Source: Flavobacterium sufflavum
GTDB taxonomy: Bacteria; Bacteroidota; Bacteroidia; Flavobacteriales; Flavobacteriaceae
Direction of reading: 5' to 3'
DNA: 64,000 nt
NCBI RefSeq assembly: GCF_004016525.1
Contig: NZ_SACJ01000003.1
Coordinates: forward strand, 372,001 to 436,000
The number at the start of each line of letters is the position of its first letter. The first letter of the stretch is position 1. Under the pieces are notes generated by a model. That model was given only the letters and a program-made list of their open reading frames with translations. It was not told where the DNA came from and did not search any database. Position numbers and translations under genes: made by a program. Shown here one piece after another: positions 33,406-41,486 of the stretch.

Positions 33406-33873
33406 ATGTCTGTAAAGATTTTAATGGTATGTTTAGGCAATATTTGTCGGTCTCCTTTAGCCGAAGGAATTCTTGCCTCTAAATTACCTAAAGACAAATT
33501 TATTGTAGATTCTGCAGGCACAGGCGCTTGGCACTCAGGAAATCAACCCGACGCACGTTCTATTGCTGTTGCCAAAAAACACCAATTAGACATTTCCACT
33601 CAAAGAGCCCGACTATTCAAAGTAGAGGATTTCGAAACTTTTGATTACATCTATGTGATGGATAAATCCAACTTTAGAGACGTGATCCGTTTAGCAAAAA
33701 ATGATGAGCAAAAAGAAAAAGTTGAAATCATTCTGAACGAATTATATCCTGACGAAAATGTAGATGTTCCCGATCCTTATTATGGCATCGATAATGGATT
33801 TGAAATGGTTTTCCAAATGCTTGATGAAGCCTGCGAAATCATTGCATCGAAACTAAAAGCCAATCACGGCTAA
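33406..33873 (+). CDS. Low-molecular-weight protein-tyrosine phosphatase
   Basis: 155 residues. The catalytic P-loop CLGNICRS (9-16, with nucleophile Cys9 and Arg15) and general acid Asp123 in VPDPYYG are both present. Such enzymes dephosphorylate tyrosines on proteins, often bacterial kinases of polysaccharide export, or act on small phosphates. It starts seven bases after the dnaA stop and 18 bases before the methyltransferase gene, so dnaA and these two probably form one transcript. Confidence 0.93.
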   Translation: MSVKILMVCLGNICRSPLAEGILASKLPKDKFIVDSAGTGAWHSGNQPDARSIAVAKKHQLDISTQRARLFKVEDFETFDYIYVMDKSNFRDVIRLAKNDEQKEKVEIILNELYPDENVDVPDPYYGIDNGFEMVFQMLDEACEIIASKLKANHG

Positions 33874-33891
33874 CTCTAAAAAAAAATCACA

Positions 33892-34614
33892 ATGAAATCA
33901 AACGCTCTTTTAGGAAAACTCTATTTAATCCCTACCACAATGGGAGAATGTGACCCGATGGATGTTTTACCGCAAACCGTAAAAAGAACTATTGATTTTA
34001 TTGACCATTATATTGTTGAAAACGAAAAAACCGCCCGAAAATCCATCAAAGCGGTGCATCCTGAAAAAAAACAAGCTGATTTAGTGCTTTTTGCATTAAA
34101 CAAACATACTGAAACCAAAGAACATCTGGATTTCATCAAACCTTTATTGGAAGGAAAAAATGTAGGTTTAATGAGCGAAGCGGGTTGTCCCGGTGTTGCC
34201 GATCCTGGTGCTGTTATCGTAAAACTGGCTCACGACAGAGGAATTCAGGTGATTCCATTAGTGGGTCCTTCATCTATTTTATTAGCCATGATGGCTTCAG
34301 GAATGAACGGCCAAAGTTTTACTTTTCACGGTTATTTACCTATTGAAAAAGACGAAAAAAGAGCAAGTTTCAAAAGCTTAGAAAGAATCTCATTCGAAAA
34401 AAATCAATCCCAAATTTTTATCGAAACCCCTTATCGTAACAATAAATTACTGGAAGATTTAATCCAAACACTGCATCCTGAAACTTATTTGTGCATTGCT
34501 ACTGACATCACTTTACCAACGGAATACATCAAAACAAAGAAAATTTCGGCCTGGAAAAAAGAAACTATCGATTTACATAAGCGCCCTACTATTTTTATTA
34601 TTCATAAAATGTAG
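33892..34614 (+). CDS. SAM-dependent methyltransferase, RsmI/tetrapyrrole methylase family
   Basis: 240 residues. The family fold of tetrapyrrole methylases is shown by LMSEAGCPGVADPGAVIV (motif like the RsmI SDAGTPGISDPG) and VIPLVGPSSILLAMMASGMNGQSF; the C-terminal half has QIFIETPYRN. RsmI 2-prime-O-methylates C1402 of 16S rRNA. This version is divergent and shorter than classic RsmI (about 280), so it could be a second family member with another target. It follows the LMW phosphatase closely and ends its unit. Confidence 0.85.
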   Translation: MKSNALLGKLYLIPTTMGECDPMDVLPQTVKRTIDFIDHYIVENEKTARKSIKAVHPEKKQADLVLFALNKHTETKEHLDFIKPLLEGKNVGLMSEAGCPGVADPGAVIVKLAHDRGIQVIPLVGPSSILLAMMASGMNGQSFTFHGYLPIEKDEKRASFKSLERISFEKNQSQIFIETPYRNNKLLEDLIQTLHPETYLCIATDITLPTEYIKTKKISAWKKETIDLHKRPTIFIIHKM

Positions 34615-34810
34615 TTTTTTATTTTTTTCACCATATAAGTCATATAAGTTTCTCTTATTTTTTGAATAAAATTTTCAACTATTATTTTTACAAATAGATC
34701 ACATAAGTTGAATAAAGAAATAATTCACTCTTTATTCTTTTCTCTTTATTCTTTATTCTTTTCACAAACTCAGGTCATTTCCTTACTTTTAGCCTTTCAA
34801 AAAGTAAAGT

Positions 34811-35938
34811 ATGTCTAAACTTCCCAACATTAGCACCAGCATTTTTACAGTCATGTCAAAAATGGCAGCAGAACACAATGCTATTAATTTATCTCAAGGT
34901 TTTCCAAACTTCCCAGTTGACGAAAAACTGACAGCAATTGTTGCAAAATTGGCTACCGAAGACATTCACCAATACACTCCGATGGCAGGCTATCCGCCGT
35001 TGTTATCAAAAATCGCTTCGCTTGTTAAGCATTCGTACCAAAGAATTATTCAGGCAGAAACCGAAATTTTGGTTACAACCGGAGCAACCCAGGGTATTTT
35101 TACGACCATTCAAGCCTTGGTAGAAAGTGAAGACGAAGTAATTATCTTAGACCCAAGTTACGATTCTTACGAGGCTCCAATTTTATTGTGCAATGCAAAG
35201 CCCGTTCGCGTGGCATTAAATGATGATTACACTCCCAATTGGACAACCATTGAAGCCGCTTGTTCTTCAAAAACCAAAATGATTATCATCAACAATCCGC
35301 ACAATCCAACAGGAAAAATTTTAACAGAATCAGATATAAAAGCTTTAGAAAACTTACTCGAAAAATTTCCTAAAATGATTTTGTTGTCTGACGAAGTCTA
35401 TGAATACATCACTTTTGAAGAAAAACACATTTCGGTTCACACACGCGAATTACTCCGTAATCGGGCTGTAGTAGCTTCCTCTTTTGGAAAAAGTTTTCAC
35501 ATTACGGGTTGGAAAGTAGGCTATCTTGTTGCTCCCGAACCTTTGATGACAGAAATTAAAAAAGTACATCAGTTTCTGGTTTTCAGTGTAAACAGTCTTT
35601 CACAAGCTGCCATAAGTGAATATTTAGACATTGTTTCTGTTGACGAAATTGGCAGTTTCTATCAGCAAAAAAGAGATTATTTCAGGCAATTACTTTCAAA
35701 GAGCAGGTTCAAATTAATGCCTTGTGAAGGCACTTATTTTCAGGTCGTATCCTACGAAGCTATTTCAAACGAAAATGATGTGGATTTTTGCAAACGCCTC
35801 ATTACTGAACACGGTGTAGCTGCCATCCCAATATCCAATTTCTACGAAAACGGCAAAGATTTACATTTAATCCGCTTTTGTTTTGCCAAAGACAACGCCA
35901 CCTTAGAAGAAGCCGCCAGAAGACTTTGTCAAATTTAA
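34811..35938 (+). CDS. PLP-dependent aminotransferase (YbdL-like methionine aminotransferase)
   Basis: 375 residues, class I/II fold. The NPHNPTGK segment (about 162-169), SDEVYEYITF and the PLP lysine Lys227 in SSFGKSFHITGWKVGY match the YbdL/KAT subgroup, which transfers amino groups from methionine or aromatic and kynurenine-type donors. The specific substrate is inferred from that subgroup. It is preceded by a 196-base spacer of AT-rich word repeats (CATATAAGTCATATAAGTT) that is probably its promoter region. Confidence 0.88.
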   Translation: MSKLPNISTSIFTVMSKMAAEHNAINLSQGFPNFPVDEKLTAIVAKLATEDIHQYTPMAGYPPLLSKIASLVKHSYQRIIQAETEILVTTGATQGIFTTIQALVESEDEVIILDPSYDSYEAPILLCNAKPVRVALNDDYTPNWTTIEAACSSKTKMIIINNPHNPTGKILTESDIKALENLLEKFPKMILLSDEVYEYITFEEKHISVHTRELLRNRAVVASSFGKSFHITGWKVGYLVAPEPLMTEIKKVHQFLVFSVNSLSQAAISEYLDIVSVDEIGSFYQQKRDYFRQLLSKSRFKLMPCEGTYFQVVSYEAISNENDVDFCKRLITEHGVAAIPISNFYENGKDLHLIRFCFAKDNATLEEAARRLCQI

Positions 35939-36309
35939 TTAGACTACAAAATTACTTTATTCACGATAATCCTGTCCTTAGCTTCCGCAGGCGAGTGTCA
36001 AATGTTTGAAGAATACGTAGAAAGAAAAGCTGTTTGAGCGCAGCGAGTTCTTTTCTTTCAGTATTCGAAAACTAATTTGACCGACGAGGAAGCGCAAGAC
36101 TTGAAATCGAAGATTCATGAATACCAAAAAACAATAAGAACGCATGAATATTTTTTTGTTTCTTTTTTGATCAAACAAAAAAGAAAGCTAGGAAATAATA
36201 TTCTCTATACAGTTTTATTCCATTTTACTACAAAAAAATCACTCGATATAAACAATTTTAACAACCACAAATCCTCGATTTCGTATATTTACAATAAAAC
36301 CAAATCAAA
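35939..36309. other. Unexplained intergenic region with mosaic repeat-like sequence
   Basis: A 371-base spacer containing an isolated GC-richer stretch (about 35980-36110) with phrases such as TTGAGCGCAGCGAG and GACCGACGAGGAAGCGCAAG, then a hairpin TTTCTTTTTTG (36159-36169) / CAAAAAAGAAA (36176-36186). A 78-codon ORF crosses it but shows no domain and ends in spacer-like residues. I read this as a decayed repeat or gene remnant. Confidence 0.45.
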
Positions 36310-37191
36310 ATGAACTTTAGCCAAAAAATGTTACGGGAAGACGCCTTAAAAGGAAAAGTAATTGTTGTTACCGGTGGCGGTAGCGGACTGGGAAAAGCCA
36401 TGACCAAATATTTCCTGGAACTGGGTGCTAAAGTAGCCATCACTTCCCGCGATTTAGACAAACTTAAAAATACCGCTGCCGAATTAGAATCGGAAACTGG
36501 AGGAATTTGTTTACCTGTGCAATGTGATGTGCGACATTATGAAGAAGTCGAAAACATGTTGCAACAAGTCTTGAAAGCTTTTGACAAAGTCGATATTTTA
36601 CTCAACAACGCTGCGGGCAACTTCATCTCTCCTACCGAACGCTTATCGGCTAATGCCTTCGACACCATTATTGACATTGTTCTAAAAGGAACCAAAAACT
36701 GTACCCTGGCTTTTGGAAAACACTGGATTGACAGCAAGCAAACTTCGGCTACCGTTTTAAATATTGTGACCACTTATGCCTGGACGGGTTCGGCTTATGT
36801 GGTGCCCAGTGCCACTGCTAAGGCTGGCGTTCTCGCCATGACCCGAAGTCTTGCCGTGGAATGGGCTAAATACGGCATCCGAACTAATGCCATTGCGCCG
36901 GGACCATTTCCTACCAAAGGCGCCTGGGACAGATTGCTTCCCGGAAATCTTTCCGAAAAATTCGATATGGCTAAAAAAGTCCCGCTCAAACGCGTGGGCG
37001 ATCATCAGGAATTAGCCAATTTAGCTGCTTATCTGGTTTCTGATTTCTCCGCTTACATCAACGGCGAAGTCGTGGTAATTGACGGTGGCGAATGGCTTAA
37101 AGGCGCCGGACAATTTAATATTTTAGAAGCCATTCCCGAAGAACTTTGGGACCAACTCGAAATGATGATTAAAGCCAAGAAGAATAAATAA
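36310..37191 (+). CDS. SDR-family 2,4-dienoyl-CoA reductase-like oxidoreductase
   Basis: 293 residues. It shows the cofactor motif VVTGGGSGLGKAM (residues about 19-31) and LLNNAAGNFISP. The canonical catalytic YxxxK is replaced by SxxxK (PSATAKAG), a feature of dienoyl-CoA reductases (DECR/PDCR), whose active site uses other residues. AIAPGPFPTKGAW matches the DECR-type loop. The protein probably reduces 2,4-dienoyl-CoA during breakdown of polyunsaturated fatty acids, using NADPH. It is monocistronic. Confidence 0.88.
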   Translation: MNFSQKMLREDALKGKVIVVTGGGSGLGKAMTKYFLELGAKVAITSRDLDKLKNTAAELESETGGICLPVQCDVRHYEEVENMLQQVLKAFDKVDILLNNAAGNFISPTERLSANAFDTIIDIVLKGTKNCTLAFGKHWIDSKQTSATVLNIVTTYAWTGSAYVVPSATAKAGVLAMTRSLAVEWAKYGIRTNAIAPGPFPTKGAWDRLLPGNLSEKFDMAKKVPLKRVGDHQELANLAAYLVSDFSAYINGEVVVIDGGEWLKGAGQFNILEAIPEELWDQLEMMIKAKKNK

Positions 37192-37537
37192 AACCTTTTC
37201 ATTTTTTTGGGCGTTACCCCGCCTCCACTCCGTTACGGCGGGGTCAGGCTGTACGCTATATCTTTTGTTCCGCTACGCTCCACAAAAGGATACCGCTTCC
37301 ATCCTTAACGCGAACCAAAACCCCAGAATTTGTCATTGCGAGCGCAGCGAAGCAATCTCATTAAGCTTTTCAAACTCAATTAAATTTAAAAAATACAAGC
37401 TTACATTTGTAAATATTTATTGATATATTTGAAAAATAGAAATCGCAAAAAAAGCGACAACACTGCCAAATCAGGTAGATTGTCGCAACTATATTACGCA
37501 TATTTATAAGTTATAGGTAATTTTTAGACAGACAGAA
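37192..37537. other. Intergenic region with composite repeat copy C and a REP phrase
   Basis: A 346-base spacer upstream of the SUKH gene. It holds the composite repeat (37208-37312) and a GTCATTGCGAGCGCAGCGAA phrase (37332-37360) that recurs in many bacterial spacers (from memory). The rest is AT-rich and includes TATATTTG (37424-37431), a possible -7 element, but its TTTG partner is only 14 bases away. Confidence 0.45.
37208..37312. repeat. Composite interspersed repeat, copy C
   Basis: Hairpin 1 is CCCCGCC (37217-37223) / GGCGGGG (37237-37243). Then comes GGCTGTACGCTATAT, then hairpin 2 CTTTTGT (37262-37268) / ACAAAAG (37282-37288), then GATACCGCTTCCATCCTTAA. Conserved edges match copies A and B. 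Confidence 0.75.
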
Positions 37538-38725
37538 ATGTTAAAGACATTAAAAGAAATATCAAAAAAAACATTGCTGCTCAACGACTTTGACTTTAGT
37601 GACGAACAAGTAAAAACTAAATGGCTTGGTACATTGGTAGCGGAAGACAAAGAAATATGCGACACAGAGAAAAGGTTAGAAATAAAACTTCCAGGCGACT
37701 ACCTTGAATTCTTAAAAATCAGCAATGGTTTTCCGCAAACGTCTTCCATAGGTTGTTCCTTCTTACCAATTGACAAAATCAACTACCTCAAGACATTAGA
37801 TGAAGACCTTGTAGAAATATGGTCTAAAAATGAGGACCTGAAAGAAGTTGGTGAAGCACTTACATCCAGCATCTTAATTGGAGGTCTAAATGAAGAACAA
37901 CAATTTTTAATTATCCCACCAAGTAAAAAAGTGAGCAAATGGCGTTACTGGAAATTTGCAAGTTGGATTCCTGGTGAAGAAGAATTCACCTCACTAAAAA
38001 AATATTTTGAATCTGATCTCTCATTTTTAAAAGAACAAACCAAAAACCTAAAGACTGCCAAGCCAAAATTCGTTACTGACTTCAGTTTAAGAAAGGCTGT
38101 TTTTAATCTTGATTGGGAAACTGTTTATTTCTTATCCAGCAATTACATTGCCGAGGGTAAGCTATACGGTTATTATAATGGCATTAGCGACCTACTTGCA
38201 TTAATACTTATTGCCTCAGGTAAGACAAATCGTTTCCAAGAATTAGAAAAACTGATTCTGAATTTGAAATTTAAAAAAGAAAACGAACACCTACTAAATA
38301 AATATAGTGAAGCTGCTCAGGAAAAAAAATTATTTGTTGCAGATTTTCAATTGGACAAATTTACTATTAAGACAAATCCAATAAGTCTTGAAGATATAGA
38401 AGTGCAAATAAAAGAAGTGAGAAAGGATTTGCTAAAAGAAAAAAACAAAGTTGCCAAATTGGACTATCAACTTTACTTCTTATTTGAATATGGTTCTCCC
38501 GAAGATTTCGTCAATCTGTATGAAGAAAATCATACAAATTTATTCTTAACCACTCATTTCAAAGCTGCCATTGTTTATTCAACCCTCAATCAAATCGAAA
38601 ATTCAAAGACAGCATTGAAAAGGTATTTTAAGGTCGCTTTTGAGTACAGACCATTTGATCCATTTCTTTGCGAATCTTTATTACCATTATTAAACAAAGA
38701 ACTATTAAACAAACTTGACAATTAA
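37538..38725 (+). CDS. SMI1/KNR4 (SUKH-1) domain protein
   Basis: 395 residues. Residues about 35-170 fit a SUKH fold: EIKLPGDYLEFLKISNGF is the classic opening, then IGGLNEEQQFLII and a WASWIPGEE-type end. Residues about 180-395 are helical with repeated short pairs and resemble a repeat-type adaptor. SUKH proteins often neutralise secreted nuclease or deaminase toxins of polymorphic toxin systems. No toxin gene is adjacent, and the gene is an orphan bracketed by repeats, so it may be an orphan immunity gene. Confidence 0.82.
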   Translation: MLKTLKEISKKTLLLNDFDFSDEQVKTKWLGTLVAEDKEICDTEKRLEIKLPGDYLEFLKISNGFPQTSSIGCSFLPIDKINYLKTLDEDLVEIWSKNEDLKEVGEALTSSILIGGLNEEQQFLIIPPSKKVSKWRYWKFASWIPGEEEFTSLKKYFESDLSFLKEQTKNLKTAKPKFVTDFSLRKAVFNLDWETVYFLSSNYIAEGKLYGYYNGISDLLALILIASGKTNRFQELEKLILNLKFKKENEHLLNKYSEAAQEKKLFVADFQLDKFTIKTNPISLEDIEVQIKEVRKDLLKEKNKVAKLDYQLYFLFEYGSPEDFVNLYEENHTNLFLTTHFKAAIVYSTLNQIENSKTALKRYFKVAFEYRPFDPFLCESLLPLLNKELLNKLDN

Positions 38726-38798
38726 ACGAAATAAAAATAACCTATAATATAATAGCGGTTTGGCGTCAACTTACCGTTTGACATTTATTTTGTCAGCT

Positions 38799-38821
38799 CC
38801 GCAAAGTTTGCAACTTTGCGG
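38799..38821. repeat. CCTCAAAGT/ACTTTGAGG palindrome family, copy 2
   Basis: CCGCAAAGTT (38799-38808) pairs with AACTTTGCGG (38812-38821) around a three-base centre. The C-to-G changes in one arm are matched in the other. Confidence 0.6.
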
Positions 38822-38890
38822 TAGCGATTATCGGTTTGCAACCTATATTTAATGATTTAATTCTACAGCTGTCACAGACAGATTAAAGCT

Positions 38891-38915
38891 TCCTCAAAGT
38901 CGGAGACTTTGAGGA
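38891..38915. repeat. CCTCAAAGT/ACTTTGAGG palindrome family, copy 3
   Basis: TCCTCAAAGT (38891-38900) pairs with ACTTTGAGGA (38906-38915). Confidence 0.6.
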
Positions 38916-39024
38916 GTCAGAGTACAAAAAACTGTTGAAAACCCGCCAACATTTCATCCCAAAACCAAAATATACTCCCAATTAAATTCCTATTTTTGTT
39001 TTACAAACAACAACAAACCATTTT

Positions 39025-39633
39025 ATGCTCATTATAGGAATTGCAGGCGGAACAGGAAGTGGAAAAACAACGGTCGTACACCAAATCATGAAGCAATTGC
39101 CTGATGCCGAAGTAGGCGTTATTTCTCAGGATTCATATTATAAAAAAACGACCAATCTAAGTTATGACGAACGCGCTCTAATCAATTTTGACCATCCCAG
39201 AGCCATCGATTTCGACTTATTAGTCACTCATTTACAGGAACTCAAAGAAGGCAAAACCATTCAGCAGCCCGTATATTCTTTTGTGACCCACAACCGAACC
39301 GAAGACAGCATCAGCACGCATCCCAGAAAAGTAATGATTGTGGAAGGAATTTTAATTTTGGCACATGCCCAATTAAGGGATTTATTTGACATCAAAATCT
39401 ACGTTCATGCCGACGCCGATGAAAGACTCATCCGCCGACTAAAAAGAGACATTGCCGAGCGTGGTCGTGATATGGATGAAGTTTTAAACCGTTATCAACA
39501 AACCTTAAAACCAATGCACGAACAGTTTATAGAGCCTACAAAAGCATTTGCCGATATTATTATCCCCAACAACAAATACAACACCGTAGCTATAGACATG
39601 CTTCGCACAGTAATAAATCAAAAAATTCTATAA
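39025..39633 (+). CDS. udk: Uridine kinase
   Basis: 202 residues. Walker A GGTGSGKT (8-15) and DFDHPRAIDFDLL-type nucleoside-binding text (INFDHPRAIDFDLL) are visible, with the RRLKRDIAERGRDMDEVL lid region. The enzyme phosphorylates uridine and cytidine with ATP or GTP in pyrimidine salvage. It leads a co-directional block udk - divIC-like - mutA - mutB, though the 94-base gap after it could hold a promoter. Confidence 0.95.
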   Translation: MLIIGIAGGTGSGKTTVVHQIMKQLPDAEVGVISQDSYYKKTTNLSYDERALINFDHPRAIDFDLLVTHLQELKEGKTIQQPVYSFVTHNRTEDSISTHPRKVMIVEGILILAHAQLRDLFDIKIYVHADADERLIRRLKRDIAERGRDMDEVLNRYQQTLKPMHEQFIEPTKAFADIIIPNNKYNTVAIDMLRTVINQKIL

Positions 39634-39727
39634 TTTTATTGTAATTTTATAATAACACACTAAAACACTAATGCCGTTTTACTTTTATCAAAAGCTGATT
39701 TTAGTTTAACCTGACATAAAAAAACTA

Positions 39728-40054
39728 ATGAAGAATCCATATAAAGACAAAGCCTGGTTTAAATTTTTAAGTAACAAATACATTTGGTCCTTATCATTTT
39801 TTGCCGCTTGGATGATATTTTTAGACAACTACTCTTATTTTGACCATCGTGTTTTAGACAATCAAATTGAAGAGCTGGAAGACAATAAAACCTATTATCA
39901 GGAAGAAATTAAAAAGGATGAAGCCCAAATTAAGCAGCTTAAAAATCCGCAACAGGTAGAAAAATATGCCCGCGAGAAATACTATATGAAAAAAGATAGT
40001 GAGGACATTTACCTGATAGAATTTGAAGGCGACACTATCGAAAAGAAACAATAA
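39728..40054 (+). CDS. FtsB/DivIC-like septum formation protein
   Basis: 108 residues. A short cytoplasmic N-terminus and one membrane segment (about 19-37) are followed by a coiled coil (about 42-75) and the conserved EKYAREKYYMKKDSEDIYL end typical of FtsB/DivIC. Such bitopic proteins form the FtsQLB-type complex at the division septum. It lies between udk and the methylmalonyl-CoA mutase genes, 28 bases upstream of mutA. Confidence 0.88.
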   Translation: MKNPYKDKAWFKFLSNKYIWSLSFFAAWMIFLDNYSYFDHRVLDNQIEELEDNKTYYQEEIKKDEAQIKQLKNPQQVEKYAREKYYMKKDSEDIYLIEFEGDTIEKKQ

Positions 40055-40082
40055 ATCCTGAATTATTAAAATCAAACTAAAA

Positions 40083-41447
40083 ATGGCTACTAATCTATTC
40101 GAAGATTTCGACCCTGTTTCATCAAAGCAATGGAAACAAAAAATCCAGTTTGAGCTTGAGGGAGCCGATTATAACGAAAGCTTGGTTTGGAATTCGCCAG
40201 AAGACATTAAAGTAAAACCTTTTTACCATAGGGATGATTTTAGTAAAACCACTACGGCTGCCACAAACGCAACACAGTTCAAAATCTGCCAAAACATTTT
40301 TGTTTTTGATGTAGAAAAATCGGTAGAAAGAGCCTTGGATTCTTTAAAAAGAGGAGCCGAAAGTTTACGATTTACCATCGAAAATGAATCGGTTGACATT
40401 CAAAAACTGCTCGAAAAACTACCGCTGGAAAACACGGCGATTTACTTTGACTTAAAGTTTTTATCGGTTGACTTTATTTCGAAAATAAACACCATTGTAG
40501 AACAAAAAAACGCCACTGTATTTTTCAGTTTGGATCCTATTGGACAATTAGCCAAAGAAGGAAATTGGTTTTCGACCAAAGAAAAAGACAATTTTGAAAC
40601 GCTTCGTTTATTGTCTAAAACAACCAGAGACAGTTCTTTAATCAGTATTAATTCTGCTTTATATCAAAATGCAGGAGCGAATATTGTACAACAAATTGCT
40701 TATAGTCTGGCTCACGCCAATGAATATTTGAACCGAATTCCAACAATTCACCAAGCCATAGTTTTTGAAGTTGCAGTAGGGAGCAATTACTTTTTTGAAA
40801 TAGCCAAATTGCGTGCGCTACGCTTATTATTTCAACTAATTGCAAAAGAATATTATCACGACAGCGATTGCCATCTCATGGTAACACCCACAAAACGCAA
40901 CAAAACCTTGTATGATTACAACATCAATATGTTGCGCACCACAACCGAATGTATGTCGGCAATACTAGGCGGAGCGGATACCATTGCCAATTTGCCTTAC
41001 GATGCCATTTACCATAAAAACAATGAATTTGGCGACCGAATAGCCCGCAATCAATTACTGATTCTTAAAGATGAAAGTTATTTTGACAAGGTAAATAATC
41101 CTGCTGACGGAAGTTATTATATCGAAACTCTAACCCAGCAACTGGCCGAAAAAGCCTTGACTTTGTTTAAAGAAATAGAAGCCAATGGCGGTTTTTTAAA
41201 ACAATTGAACGACGGAATTATCAAAAGAAAAATTCAGGAAAGCGCTGATAAAGAACAACTACTTTTTGATTCCGGCAAAGAGATTCTTATTGGAACCAAT
41301 AAATATTTGAACCAAAAAGACAAAATGAAAGAGCAAATCGAATTGTATCCTTTTGTAAAAATAAAACCCCGAAAAACCCTGATTACGCCAATTATAGAAA
41401 AAAGATTAGCAGAAAAATTAGAACAAGAGCGACTGGCTTCAGAATAA
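40083..41447 (+). CDS. mutA: Methylmalonyl-CoA mutase small (beta) subunit
   Basis: 454 residues. The TIM-barrel part resembles the mutase large subunit (KLRALRLLFQLI, MLRTTTECMSAILGGADTI, PADGSYYIETLTQQLAEKA). The protein lacks the B12-binding domain of large subunits; its C-terminus ends at a short linker. In heterodimeric mutases the small subunit is non-catalytic and supports the large one. It is followed 39 bases later by the large subunit. Confidence 0.92.
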   Translation: MATNLFEDFDPVSSKQWKQKIQFELEGADYNESLVWNSPEDIKVKPFYHRDDFSKTTTAATNATQFKICQNIFVFDVEKSVERALDSLKRGAESLRFTIENESVDIQKLLEKLPLENTAIYFDLKFLSVDFISKINTIVEQKNATVFFSLDPIGQLAKEGNWFSTKEKDNFETLRLLSKTTRDSSLISINSALYQNAGANIVQQIAYSLAHANEYLNRIPTIHQAIVFEVAVGSNYFFEIAKLRALRLLFQLIAKEYYHDSDCHLMVTPTKRNKTLYDYNINMLRTTTECMSAILGGADTIANLPYDAIYHKNNEFGDRIARNQLLILKDESYFDKVNNPADGSYYIETLTQQLAEKALTLFKEIEANGGFLKQLNDGIIKRKIQESADKEQLLFDSGKEILIGTNKYLNQKDKMKEQIELYPFVKIKPRKTLITPIIEKRLAEKLEQERLASE

Positions 41448-41486
41448 TTCAGCATTCAATAAATAAATTTGCAAAAAGCATCCAAA

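Larger units (their letters stand above)
38726..39024. other. Spacer with two palindromes before udk
   Basis: The spacer holds two copies of the CCTCAAAGT-type palindrome (38799-38821, 38891-38915) and a lone TATTTTTG (38991-38998) that could be the udk -7 element. No ORF is convincing. Confidence 0.4.

Noticed and set aside
36077-36313. 78-codon plus-strand ORF in the spacer
   Set aside because: No domain, ends in Asn/Lys/Tyr-rich spacer-like residues and crosses a repeat-like hairpin; treated as non-coding.
37406-37431. TTTG and TATATTTG as a SUKH gene promoter
   Set aside because: The 14-base gap is shorter than the usual 17-23, so it is mentioned but not listed as a feature.
40054-40083. 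Cobalamin riboswitch before the mutase genes
   Set aside because: The gap is only 28 bases and no B12-box sequence is visible.
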